Below are positions 24,570 through 32,345 of a stretch of DNA of 64,000 bases, piece by piece. The notes under the pieces were generated by a model. That model ran no database searches. It saw only the letters and a program-made list of their open reading frames with translations, and had not been told where the DNA came from. How positions within the stretch are numbered: the first letter of the stretch is position 1; every line of letters begins with the position of its first letter. The position numbers and the translations under genes are program-made. Origin of the DNA: Acidobacteriota bacterium (lineage in GTDB: Bacteria; Acidobacteriota; Vicinamibacteria; Vicinamibacterales; UBA2999); the NCBI GenBank assembly GCA_947465645.1, contig CANIBQ010000009.1:1-64000 (forward strand). Direction: 5' to 3'.

Positions 24570-25116
24570 ATGGCCAATCGCCGATCAGTGCCGCCACAGT
24601 TGGTGCGCAAGCCACCGGAATTCGTGCATCAGTTCCTGATCGTGCTGAGTGGCACCGATCCGATCGTCTGGCGACGGATCCAAGTGCAACGAGCTCGATT
24701 GGAATCCCCGTTGACGAGGAACCCGGACAGCGGCCTTGCACGCCGAGTTGGCAGGTGCGCGTCTCCGACATCTTCAACCATCGCCGCCATCACGCGGTGC
24801 CACCCTCTACGTGTACGACTTCGGCGATGACTGGCAGCACGTGCTCGCGTACGAAGGCGAAGAGCCAATCGACTCGCCGGCGACCTACCCACGTTGTGTG
24901 TCCGGCTCCCGTCGTTGCCCGCCTGAGGATTGTGGCGGGGTGCACGGCTACCTCGACTTCTTGGTCGCCATCTCAGATCCCATGCATCCTGAACATGCGT
25001 CTTCGGTGGCATGGACAGGTGGCAGTTATGAACCGGAGGCCTTCGACCCGGCTGCGGTCGTTTTCGAGGACCCGCAGAAGCGGTGGAAAATGGCATTCGA
25101 CAGGCAACCGTCGTGA
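24570..25116 (+). pseudogene. Decayed pRiA4b ORF-3-like (IS1096 passenger type) gene
   Basis: The family sequence appears in three frames. From the ATG at 24570: KPPEFVHQFLIVLSGTDPIVWRRIQV. After a jump and a frame change: GIPVDEEPGQRPCTP and WQVRVSDIFNHRRHH (about 24699-24802). After another shift: TLYVYDFGDDWQHVLAYEGE, CPPEDCGGVHGYLDF and FEDPQKRWKMAF to the stop at 25116. The piece that normally joins the first two blocks (DLHxAIQDAMGW and LHEF) is gone. An internal deletion and at least one further frameshift therefore disrupt the gene. Relatives occur on plasmids and IS-type elements; function unknown. Confidence 0.8.
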
Positions 25117-25589
25117 CATCTGCCGCGGCGAAGCGAAAGCGCTGGACCGAGCTGAAGGCACGGCTGGAGACGTTCGATCGAGCGGGTCTCGCACTGTGGC
25201 CGCAAGTGCGTCGGCCAGACACGCAAGGCGTGATCTCCCACGAGTCGGCGCTGGCGATTTATGGATTGTCCAACGCGAGCCCGGCCAAAGTCCACCTGAC
25301 GCTGCCCACAGGACTTCGCATCCGCCGCGCGGCGCCGAAGCATCTGGTGTTCCACTACGCGGATCTGGAAGCGAACGAGGAACAGCGCGTCGACGGCGTC
25401 CCGGTCACGACACCAGCACGGACGATTTGCGATGCCCACGCGAGCCATCTGGGGCCAGTGCTCGTTGGACAAGCGATCGAAGATGGCCGTCGAGCGGGTC
25501 ATCTGACGCTTGACGACGCCGACACACTTGAACGCGAGCTGCTCGCGACAATGCCTCGTCGCCGGAGTCGTCGCGCGCGACTGCGCTGA
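25113..25589 (+). CDS. Orphan AbiEi-type antitoxin, N-terminally truncated
   Basis: The conserved part is GVISHESALAIYGLSNASPAKVHLTLP, RIRRAAPKHLVFHYADL and VDGVPVTTPARTICDA, the C-terminal domain of type IV AbiEi-family antitoxins. The N-terminal winged-helix is missing. Instead residues 1-40 are a Lys/Arg-rich helix (KRKRWTELKARLETFDRAG). The GTG at 25113 overlaps the TGA of the decayed gene upstream by 4 nt; a GTG at 25083 is an alternative start. No AbiEii nucleotidyltransferase toxin follows. It may be a remnant, or a short regulator kept after loss of the toxin. About 158 residues. Confidence 0.6.
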   Translation: MTSAAAKRKRWTELKARLETFDRAGLALWPQVRRPDTQGVISHESALAIYGLSNASPAKVHLTLPTGLRIRRAAPKHLVFHYADLEANEEQRVDGVPVTTPARTICDAHASHLGPVLVGQAIEDGRRAGHLTLDDADTLERELLATMPRRRSRRARLR

Positions 25590-25666
25590 CGTCTTGGACC
25601 GAGCCGCAGCTCCCAGTCATCGATGCCGGTTGGCATGTTGTAGATAACGCCTTGGCAGGATTTTCT

Positions 25667-25909
25667 ATGACGGCAACTGAATTCGTGATTGACGTTCTGG
25701 GCGGTGCGAATGTGTTCAAGGACCGCGGTGTCCCTACCGCGGCAGAACTGCAGGAGCACATCAGAGCAGGATTCCCGTACCGGTCGCTTGAGTCCGTGCG
25801 CCAACGCCTGAATCTGTCGCTGCCAGAGGTGGCAGTCGTCCTTCATGTGCCCCTCCGAACACTCACGCGACGCCGACGCGGCCGAATACTTGCCGCGCAA
25901 CACGCTTGA
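25667..25909 (+). pseudogene. Truncated Xre/ParS/MbcA-type antitoxin
   Basis: From the ATG at 25667: MTATEFVIDVLGGANVFKD, then GFPYRSLESVRQRLNLSLPEVA and VVLHVPLRTLTRRRRGR. This is the N-terminal HTH half of antitoxins that pair with RES-domain toxins. In intact relatives a DUF2384 toxin-binding domain follows directly (DESDRL...). Here the frame ends after 80 residues, and the next 230 nt show neither DUF2384 nor a RES toxin. I regard it as a 3'-truncated remnant; a short DNA-binding protein might still be made. Confidence 0.6.
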
Positions 25910-26089
25910 ACGTGACTGGAAGTGCGGACACCAGCGGGATCGGATCGACGTCTGGATCTGCGCATCGATGACCGCGATAGCATCACCATCACGCGATGTC
26001 AGGTCTCACCTCGGGACCGCCCACCGAGTCATCGCCGCTTCATGCCCAGCACCTTGAGGCGCTTCGGCCCTCAACGGCGATCTGGCTCA

Positions 26090-26118
26090 TTGTCCGTACG
26101 CCGCCCGTACGCTATGAT
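26090..26118 (+). promoter_or_regulatory. Promoter and embedded operator of the TacAT-like module
   Basis: TTGTCC (26090-26095), 17 nt and TATGAT (26113-26118) match a sigma70 promoter. The spacer itself holds an inverted repeat, GTACG (26096-26100), CCGCC, CGTAC (26106-26110), positioned so that a bound antitoxin would block polymerase. AGAGG lies about 10 nt before the ATG at 26139. Confidence 0.65.
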
Positions 26119-26138
26119 GATGTAGAGGTTACCCGGCA

Positions 26139-26417
26139 ATGCCTAGTTCAACCGCCACGCGCGACGACCGCATTGAGCTCCGCGCTTCTCGTGAAGAAAA
26201 GCGCGTGCTCGCTGCGGCTGCCGCCTACGAACGACTCGATCTAACAACGTTCGTGCTGCGCGCGGCACTTCCGGCGGCCGAAGAGATTATGGCTCGCCAT
26301 GAACGGATCACCCTCTCGGCGCGCGACAGCGCCCGCGTACTGGAACTGCTCGAGAATCCGCCGAGGCCGACCGCCGCGCTGCGCGCCGCAGCCAGGAGAC
26401 GACGGAACAAGCCGTGA
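26139..26417 (+). CDS. TacA-like (DUF1778) antitoxin
   Basis: 92 residues. DDRIELRASREEKRVLAAAA and RLDLTTFVLRAALPAAEEIM are the ribbon-helix-helix of DUF1778 antitoxins; the C-terminal part (ITLSARDSARVLELLENPP, then an Arg/Lys-rich end) is the toxin-neutralising arm. The TGA overlaps the GTG of the acetyltransferase gene by 4 nt. A promoter with an internal palindrome lies upstream, fitting autoregulation by the toxin-antitoxin complex. Confidence 0.9.
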   Translation: MPSSTATRDDRIELRASREEKRVLAAAAAYERLDLTTFVLRAALPAAEEIMARHERITLSARDSARVLELLENPPRPTAALRAAARRRRNKP

Positions 26418-26932
26418 GTCCAAGCGTGGCATGGGTCGAACGGGCCTTGGCCCGTCACCACGACCGTGCGGGCTTCGACTGCGGCACCCCTGCGCTAAAC
26501 GAGTACCTGCAACGCTATGCGCGCCAGAATCACGAAAGCGGCGGCGCGAAGACCTTCGTCGCGGTGCGCGCCGCGACATCCAATACCGTTCTGGGCTACT
26601 ACACGATTAGTCCAGGGGCGATTGCGTTCGCGAATGCACCGGCAAGTGTCACGAAGCGTCTCGGCCGCTACGAGGTGCCAGTATTTCGGTTGGGACGCCT
26701 CGCCGTGGCGGCTGACATGCAGGGCCAGGGACTCGGAGGCGACTTACTTCTCGCAGCTGGCGCCCGCGCGTTAGCCGTTGCTGGAGAAGTCGGCGGCGTG
26801 GCTCTGGCAATCGATGCCAAAGACGAACGCGCAGCGGCTTGGTACGAGCGCTTTGGTGCGCTCCGCTTGCTCGACGATCGGTTGAAGTTGGTTCTGCCGC
26901 TCGAGGTGATCGCCGCAGCATTGAAAAACTGA
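26414..26932 (+). CDS. GNAT acetyltransferase toxin (TacT/AtaT type)
   Basis: 172 residues from the overlapping GTG. The acetyl-CoA loop is seen in [20 protein letters not shown] (near 92-110), and AAWYERFGA near 141-149 holds the catalytic-type Tyr144. The N-terminal [20 protein letters not shown] is the signature of toxins that acetylate the amino group of aminoacyl-tRNA. With its DUF1778 partner this is a complete type II module. The particular tRNA target cannot be predicted from sequence. No frame damage. Confidence 0.9.
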   Translation: MSPSVAWVERALARHHDRAGFDCGTPALNEYLQRYARQNHESGGAKTFVAVRAATSNTVLGYYTISPGAIAFANAPASVTKRLGRYEVPVFRLGRLAVAADMQGQGLGGDLLLAAGARALAVAGEVGGVALAIDAKDERAAAWYERFGALRLLDDRLKLVLPLEVIAAALKN

Positions 26933-27044
26933 GATCCTGGAAGGCTTGTGTTCCATCGCCTGCGACGTGTGCTGAGTTGGGGGAAATTTGGGGGTCGAGG
27001 CCAGTTTTCGAGCGTTGTGAGCGGATCGAGAGTCTCGAATTTAC

Positions 27045-27329
27045 ATCCCCGCCGGCGCGGGCGTGGTGTCGATGGACCAGGGCGCGATCCGCGGCTCGCG
27101 ACGGAGCAACCCGGCGACCTACACCGGACTGCTCGACCCGATCCGCAACGCGTTCGCGAAGGCCAACGGGGTGAAGCCGGCGCTGTTCAGCGCCAACTCC
27201 GAAGGCGCCTGCCCCGACTGCAACGGCGCCGGCCACGACGGGGGCCAGGTCGTCTTCGAGGGCACGCCCGCCGACCTCGTCGCCGCCCGCTCCACCCTGA
27301 CAGGCGAGCATCTCGCGGCCTATGTCGGA
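27045..27329 (+). pseudogene. UvrA remnant with internal deletion
   Basis: The frame reads [40 protein letters not shown], then [14 protein letters not shown], which is UvrA sequence around the second half, including a zinc-type CPDC. It jumps directly to [20 protein letters not shown] and GEHLAAYVG, the usual C-terminus of UvrA-like proteins. The ATPase signature and several hundred residues between these points are missing, and so is everything upstream. It is a clear leftover of a deleted excinuclease gene, probably of the UvrA2 type. Confidence 0.8.
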
Positions 27330-27358
27330 CCTGACAACGGCCCTGCGGCGCCCGGCCC

Positions 27359-27440
27359 CAGGTCATCGTCCTGGACATGATTCTTCCCGAGGCTTGGGGG
27401 TCGTGACGTTCTGCGGGAACTGCGGGCGAACCCGTCCCGG
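27359..27440 (+). pseudogene. Response-regulator receiver-domain fragment
   Basis: [12 protein letters not shown], with the phospho-acceptor-type Asp in LDMILPE, is followed one frame over by GRDVLRELRANPS, the next helix of a REC domain. Only about 27 residues remain and a one-base frame change lies between the two parts. It abuts the UvrA remnant and the GIY-YIG start, so several deletions have met here. Confidence 0.55.
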
Positions 27441-27452
27441 TACAATCTGGCG

Positions 27453-27701
27453 GTGCATTTCGTGTACGTCGTCCGGTGCGCGGATGGCTCGCTGTACACC
27501 GGGTATGCGCTCGATCCGCAGGCGCGGGTTGCGGCGCACAACATCGGGCGGGGCGCCCGATATACATCAGGCCGTCGGCCGGTCAGCCTTGTCTACTCCG
27601 AACGCTTCGAGTCGATCGGCGACGCGCTCCGCCGCGAGCGGCAGCTGAAGCGCCTGAGCAAGGCGAGGAAGGAAATTCTCGTCGCCGGTCTCTCAGGTTA
27701 G
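27453..27701 (+). CDS. GIY-YIG domain protein (UPF0213/YhbQ-like)
   Basis: 82 residues from the GTG at 27453. FVYVVRCADGSLYTGYALD is the Y-V...Y-T-G core of the GIY-YIG fold, with ARVAAHNIGRGARYTSGRRP following and LRRERQLKRLSKARKEIL at the end, as in stand-alone YhbQ-type proteins. E. coli YhbQ is of similar length. Related proteins are small DNA-binding or nuclease-like proteins without firm function. Convergent with the next gene, overlapping by 9 nt. No start codon with a good Shine-Dalgarno is visible, so the true start could differ slightly. Confidence 0.8.
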   Translation: MHFVYVVRCADGSLYTGYALDPQARVAAHNIGRGARYTSGRRPVSLVYSERFESIGDALRRERQLKRLSKARKEILVAGLSG

Positions 27702-28871
27702 CAGGGTCCTGCCGGCGGCGACCGCGGCGCTCACGCGCGCCAGGTGCGCGCTCACGTCGGCGCCCCTCAGCGTGTCTGCGCCCGCGACCTTCACGTCCCG
27801 CAGCATGTAGAAATGGATGTTCGCGCGCTGCCGATCCTCGATCGTCTCGGGGACGCCCTTGAGGATGCCGACGCGGCGGCTGACGGCGTCGGCCCGCCAC
27901 GGCGGATCGGCTTTGCGCCCCCGCTCCTCCACCGCGATGCGGGTCAGCGCGAACTGATCCTGGGGGTCCTCGACGCGCACCCGCTGCTCGATTTCGCTCC
28001 AGGCCTTGTCCAGGCTGCCCTGCTGCACCACCAGGTCATACAGCGAACAGAGGCACCGCAGGTGGTCGATCCGGATGCCTGGCCTGAGGCCGTGCAGCGC
28101 GTTCACGGCACGCCCCATCCTGCCGCCGTACTCCTTCAGGATGCGCTCGACGGTGATCACCCTGAAGCGTTCGACCCGGCCGACGGCCTGCAGGTATTCC
28201 TTCCATGGGCTGACCACGTCATGGCGGCCACGGCCGGTACTGATGCCGTTGGCCCACTGGATTTGCCTCGGGACCGGCAGACCCAGCACCCGCTGCCACT
28301 CCTCGTAATCATCGGGATCCGTAAAGCAGTCTCGCAGCGCGGCTTCGTCGGCCGCCGTGAACCGCGCGAACAGCGCGACCAGGGTGCCGGTCTTGAAGTT
28401 CACCTGCGCCGGCCCGAATGACAGCCCGGCACCGTCGAAATTACCGGTCACCTGCTGGAACTTATCGCCTGCGGTTTCGAATGCGGCGGTGACCGAGAAC
28501 GCCACCTCCAGGGCCTGCTCGAGGTCGATCGGGGGAAGTGTGCGCGGGTCCGGAATCCTCACGCGGAACCCATCCGGATGCGCATTCACGCTCGCGAAGA
28601 TCCCCCGTTGCTCGAGGCGCGCGGCCGCTTCCCCGAGCTCCGCCGCCGGCGCGCCGGAGACGAGGCCGCCGAGCCCGTCGACATCGGTGCCCTTGATCGA
28701 CACCGACCTGCCGAATCGATCGCGCAGCAGCTGGACCCCGGTGACGAGCTCACGATGCACCCGGACGGTGCCGTCAGGGCGCCGGAATTCCTTCAGGCGA
28801 AAGCTTGGCGTGAGCCGCCGGCCGCCATCGCCGCCGACGACGAAGTCATCGTCCCAGTCCACCGTCCACAT
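27693..28871 (-). CDS. Cytoplasmic protein with M15-like and lysozyme/chitosanase-like domains (putative endolysin-like)
   Basis: 392 residues. The N-terminal 90 residues (SFRLKEFRR, VHRELVTGVQLLRDRFG, VSIKGTDVDG) resemble peptidase M15-type D-Ala-D-Ala carboxypeptidase modules. The middle carries VTAAFETAGDKFQQVTGNF and DGAGLSFGPAQVNFKTGTLV, the pattern of lysozyme-like/GH46-like folds in which the Glu of AFET would be the catalytic acid. The C-terminal region (300-392) is helical. No signal peptide or membrane segment is seen. That resembles phage- or tailocin-borne peptidoglycan hydrolases needing a holin, but no other phage gene is near. Domain calls are from motif memory; function is inference. 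Confidence 0.55.
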   Translation of the reverse strand: MWTVDWDDDFVVGGDGGRRLTPSFRLKEFRRPDGTVRVHRELVTGVQLLRDRFGRSVSIKGTDVDGLGGLVSGAPAAELGEAAARLEQRGIFASVNAHPDGFRVRIPDPRTLPPIDLEQALEVAFSVTAAFETAGDKFQQVTGNFDGAGLSFGPAQVNFKTGTLVALFARFTAADEAALRDCFTDPDDYEEWQRVLGLPVPRQIQWANGISTGRGRHDVVSPWKEYLQAVGRVERFRVITVERILKEYGGRMGRAVNALHGLRPGIRIDHLRCLCSLYDLVVQQGSLDKAWSEIEQRVRVEDPQDQFALTRIAVEERGRKADPPWRADAVSRRVGILKGVPETIEDRQRANIHFYMLRDVKVAGADTLRGADVSAHLARVSAAVAAGRTLLT

Positions 28872-28947
28872 GGCTGGATCTTACGCTCCCCGGTTCCCCG
28901 TCGTTGCGCGGCCCGACGACGTACAATCCGCGGCGAGGGAGGCTTCC

Positions 28948-29430
28948 ATGCCGTTTCGACTAGTGCCCGTTGTCGCGCTCGCGGTGCTCTTCACAATCTG
29001 TGCATCCGCGAACGCGCAGGTCCTGATGCAGCGCGACGTCTCTCTCCGCATGGCCCTGACGATCGCGGAGACGGCGCTCGCCGCCTGCGGCATCAACACG
29101 TCGGTCGCCGTGGTCGATCGCGCGGGACGGCTGCGCGTCTTCCTCCAGGGCGACGGCGCGGCGCCGCACAACCTCGAGCTCGCGCGCCGCAAGGCATACA
29201 CGGCCCGCACTTTCAGGCGCACCTCCGCCGACTGGGCCAAGCGCACCGAGCCCCCCAATTCAGGGCAGCGGATGCTCACCGACGTCATCCCCCTCGGAGG
29301 CGGCGTCCCGATCAACGTCGGTGAGGAGACGATCGGCGGCGTGGGCTTGAGCGGAGCGCCCAACGGGCAGGAGCAGGAAGAAGGCTGTGCCAAGGCTGGT
29401 ATCGCGAAAGTGGCGGATCAACTTCGGTGA
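28948..29430 (+). CDS. Secreted heme-binding protein of the GlcG/HbpS (DUF336) family
   Basis: 160 residues, ATG at 28948 with GAGGGAGG upstream; the longer frame upstream of it is the antisense of the preceding gene. Signal peptide MPFRLVPVVALAVLFTICAS. The mature part has RMALTIAETALAACGINTSV, VAVVDRAGRLRVFLQGDGAA, ELARRKAYTARTF and GGVPINVGEETIGGVGLSGA, the normal GlcG/HbpS order. Members bind heme or small ligands; in Streptomyces HbpS senses heme. The stop overlaps the possible GTG of the MmgE/PrpD gene, so the two are co-transcribed. Confidence 0.88.
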   Translation: MPFRLVPVVALAVLFTICASANAQVLMQRDVSLRMALTIAETALAACGINTSVAVVDRAGRLRVFLQGDGAAPHNLELARRKAYTARTFRRTSADWAKRTEPPNSGQRMLTDVIPLGGGVPINVGEETIGGVGLSGAPNGQEQEEGCAKAGIAKVADQLR

Positions 29431-29441
29431 CGGGAGACGAA

Positions 29442-30905
29442 ATGGAGAGATCTACGGGACGCATGACGAGACGGACGCTCATCGCCCGCGGCGCGCTGGC
29501 GCTGGCGGCCGCCGCCCTTCCCGCCATTCGCCTGCGGGCGCAGGTAGGGCCGGTCATGGCCACCCTGAGCCAGTACATGGCGGCGGCGAAAGACCGGGCG
29601 CTGCCCGCCGAGGTCCTGGCCGCGGTCAAGCATCACGTCCTCGATACCTTCGCGGCGATGGTCTCCGGCTCCGAGCTGCCGCCGGGCAAGGCGGCGCTGA
29701 AGTTTGCCGGCGAACAGGCCGGCAAGCCAGTGGCAACCGTCGTCGGCGCGACCACCCTCATGTCAGCGATGGACGCGGCGCTGATCAACGGGGTGCTCGC
29801 CCACTCGGACGAAACCGATGATTCGCACGGCGAGTCGCAGTCGCACCCGGGCGCGGCGGTCGTGCCGGCGGCGCTCGCCACGGGTGAGTCGCTACAGATC
29901 ACCGGGACGCAGTTCCTGCGCGCGGTGGCGCTCGGCTACGACGTCGGCCCGCGCCTGACGATGGCGCTCGGTGGACCGACCTTCCGGAACGACACGCGCC
30001 GCAGCACCCACAGCATCGCCGGCACATTCGGCGCCGCCGCGGCGGCGGGCTGCGCCGCCTCCCTCAACGCGGAGCAGATGCGCTGGCTGCTCGACTACGC
30101 GTCGCAGCAGTCGGCGGGCTTCGCTGTCTGGGAGCGCGACACCGACCACATCGAAAAGGGATTCGTCTTCGCCGGCGGGCCGGCCCGCAACGGCGTCACC
30201 GCTGCCCTGCTCGTCCGCTCGGGCTTCACCGGCGTGGACGACGTGTTCTCGGGGGCGGACAACTACTTCCAGGTGAACGCGCCCAAGGGCACCCCGGCGA
30301 CGCTGGTGGACGGCCTCGGGACGCGATACGAGGTCACCCGCACCGACATCAAGAAATGGACGGTGGGCACGCCCATCCAGGCGCCGCTCGACGCGATCGC
30401 CAACCTGCGTGCCAGGCGGCCGTTCGACGCCGAGGACGTGGAGAAGGCCGTCGTGCGGCTCGCGCCGACCGTCGGCGCGGTCGTCAACAACCGGGAGATC
30501 CCGGACATCTCCCTGCAGCACATGGTCGCGATCATGCTGATCGACAAGACCGCGTCATTCGCGGCGGCGCACGATACGGCGCGGATGAAGGATGCGAGCG
30601 TGCTGCGGCAGCGCGCCAAGGTCGAATACGTGCCCGACCCGGATCTCGCGAAGATGCTGCCGGTGCGCGTCGCCGTCGTCGAGATCACACTGAAGGACGG
30701 CACACGCCTCAGCGAGCGCGTCGAAGCCGTCCGCGGCACGATCCGCAATCCGATGACGCAGGAGGAAATCGTGGAGAAAGCGCGCGACCTGATGGCGCCA
30801 GTGCTAGGCCGCGCGCAGACGATGCGATTGATCGACGCGGTGCTGGCGCTCGACGCCGCCCGCGATCTCCGCCCGTTCAGGGCGTTGTTGCAGCGACGGG
30901 CCTAG
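29442..30905 (+). CDS. MmgE/PrpD family protein with Tat-like signal
   Basis: About 487 residues from the ATG at 29442, which has GGGAG upstream; a GTG at 29427 overlapping the previous stop is an alternative. The N-terminus MTRRTLIARGALALAAAALP looks like a twin-arginine-type export signal, unusual for a family whose known members (2-methylcitrate dehydratase, cis-aconitate decarboxylase) are cytoplasmic. Family blocks: VKHHVLDTFAAMVSGSELPP, LINGVLAHSDETDDSHGES, HPGAAVVPAALATGE, GYDVGPRLTMALG and DISLQHMVAIML. Substrate unknown. Pairing with a secreted heme-binding protein suggests a periplasmic role. REP-like repeats follow. Confidence 0.85.
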   Translation: MERSTGRMTRRTLIARGALALAAAALPAIRLRAQVGPVMATLSQYMAAAKDRALPAEVLAAVKHHVLDTFAAMVSGSELPPGKAALKFAGEQAGKPVATVVGATTLMSAMDAALINGVLAHSDETDDSHGESQSHPGAAVVPAALATGESLQITGTQFLRAVALGYDVGPRLTMALGGPTFRNDTRRSTHSIAGTFGAAAAAGCAASLNAEQMRWLLDYASQQSAGFAVWERDTDHIEKGFVFAGGPARNGVTAALLVRSGFTGVDDVFSGADNYFQVNAPKGTPATLVDGLGTRYEVTRTDIKKWTVGTPIQAPLDAIANLRARRPFDAEDVEKAVVRLAPTVGAVVNNREIPDISLQHMVAIMLIDKTASFAAAHDTARMKDASVLRQRAKVEYVPDPDLAKMLPVRVAVVEITLKDGTRLSERVEAVRGTIRNPMTQEEIVEKARDLMAPVLGRAQTMRLIDAVLALDAARDLRPFRALLQRRA

Positions 30906-30917
30906 CGCACAGTTCAG

Positions 30918-31024
30918 TACGTAGTGTCCGGCTTTAGCCGGACTGCGATCACGACGCAGGCGCACCACGGTCCGGCTGAAGCCGGACACTACGTGACGGT
31001 CCGGCTGAAGCCGGACACTACGTA
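30918..31024. repeat. Three REP-like palindromes between convergent genes
   Basis: The core GTCCGGCT-NN-AGCCGGAC followed by ACTACGT occurs three times: once inverted at 30918-30943 and twice direct at 30969-30994 and 30998-31024 (29 bp apart). Each can fold into an 8-bp stem. They lie between the stops of the MmgE/PrpD gene and the PQQ-type dehydrogenase gene and probably act as a bidirectional terminator. A fourth copy is at 52637-52663. Confidence 0.85.
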
Positions 31025-31039
31025 CCAATAAAAGCCGTG

Positions 31040-32314
31040 CTAGCCGCGATACATCACGCGCCAGAGTTTGCCCTTGACCGAATCGACGATGTAGAGCGAA
31101 CCATCGGGGCCCTGGGCAAGACCCATCGGCCGGTGGGCCGCTTCCTCGCGCTTCATCAGCACGGTCATCCCACTGAAGCCATCCGCCAGCACTTCGTGCT
31201 TTCCCACCGCCTTGCCGTCGCGCATCGGCTGCAACACGACGTTGTAGCCGCCCTGCGGCAGCGGCGTGCGGCTGCCGGAGCCGTGGAACGCGATCAGCAC
31301 GCCGCCGCGATACTTCGCCGGGAACTGCGTGCCGCTGTAGAACAGCATGTCGTTGGGCGCCCAGTGAGCCGGATACGCGGCCACGGGGAGCGGATACTTC
31401 GCGCAGTCGCCGGCCTTGACGCCGTCGCCGCCATACTCGGGCGCGACGAAGCGCTTGTTCTGCGCCAGGTCGTGGTAGCAATACGGAAACCCGTGGTTGG
31501 CGCCTTCGTCGATCCGCTGCAGCTCCTCGGACGGCGTCTCCGCGTTCTCCTCGTCGTCGAAGTACTCCGGCCAGCGGTTGAACCCATTGCGGCCGTGCTG
31601 CACCAGGTAAAGGGCGTTGACCGCCGGATTCCAGGCCATGGCGTTCGCCTGGCGCAACCCGGTGGAATAGCGCTTCCCGTCCTTGCCGTGCACCTGGCCC
31701 GCGCGATTGGCATCGAAGCGCCACACGCCGCCGCCGGTCTCGAGCTGGGTGCATGGGTTGAGCCCAGCGGCTTTCGGTTGATCCGACCCGGCGCACGCGT
31801 TCGAGGCGTTGCCGATGTTCACGTAGAGGCCGTCACGGTTGTCGAAGGCCAGGGTCTTGGTGGGATGGGTTCGCTGCTCGGGAAAGCCGCTGACCACCAT
31901 CTCCGCCGGGCCGGTTGCCGACAACTGCCCCGCCTTGATCGGGAATCGAACGACCGCGGTGTCTCGAGCGAGGTAGAGGTGACCGCCGCGGAGCGCGAGT
32001 CCGGTTCCGCCGGAGTCGCCGAAGCGCTCGCGGACCTCGGCGCGTCCGTCGCCATTGGCATCTCGAAGCGCGACGACACCACCCGGCTTGTCGGGCTGGT
32101 TGCGCACCGCGACATAGATGTCACCGTTGGGCGCGACGGCCAGGTGACGGGTGCCCTCGATGCCTTCGGCGACCACCGTCGCGCAGAAACCGGCCGGCAG
32201 CGTCAGGCCTCCGTTATTGGTATCGCAGGGAACCGGAGTCCGCCCCGCCTGCGCGTACAGCGCAAACGGAACACTCAGGGCCACGAGGAAGATCGCCGCG
32301 CTCAACCGTTTCAT
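31040..32314 (-). CDS. Secreted PQQ-dependent sugar dehydrogenase-like beta-propeller
   Basis: 424 residues from the ATG at 32314 (MKRLSAAIFLVALSVPFALY, signal peptide). Propeller blades carry RHLAVAPNGDIYVAVRNQPD, KTLAFDNRDGLYVNIGNASN, YSTGLRQANAMAWNP, and EGANHGFPYCYHD, the blocks of the PQQ-dependent aldose sugar dehydrogenase/L-sorbosone dehydrogenase family. The C-terminal repeats are HRPMGLAQGPDGSLYIVDS and KLWRVMYRG. It would oxidise a sugar or similar substrate in the periplasm with PQQ; PQQ synthesis genes are not in the window. It is the last gene of a minus-strand run with the two secreted proteins upstream. Confidence 0.85.
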   Translation of the reverse strand: MKRLSAAIFLVALSVPFALYAQAGRTPVPCDTNNGGLTLPAGFCATVVAEGIEGTRHLAVAPNGDIYVAVRNQPDKPGGVVALRDANGDGRAEVRERFGDSGGTGLALRGGHLYLARDTAVVRFPIKAGQLSATGPAEMVVSGFPEQRTHPTKTLAFDNRDGLYVNIGNASNACAGSDQPKAAGLNPCTQLETGGGVWRFDANRAGQVHGKDGKRYSTGLRQANAMAWNPAVNALYLVQHGRNGFNRWPEYFDDEENAETPSEELQRIDEGANHGFPYCYHDLAQNKRFVAPEYGGDGVKAGDCAKYPLPVAAYPAHWAPNDMLFYSGTQFPAKYRGGVLIAFHGSGSRTPLPQGGYNVVLQPMRDGKAVGKHEVLADGFSGMTVLMKREEAAHRPMGLAQGPDGSLYIVDSVKGKLWRVMYRG

Positions 32315-32345
32315 AAGCTCACTCCGGTGTGTGTGGGAAGACACA

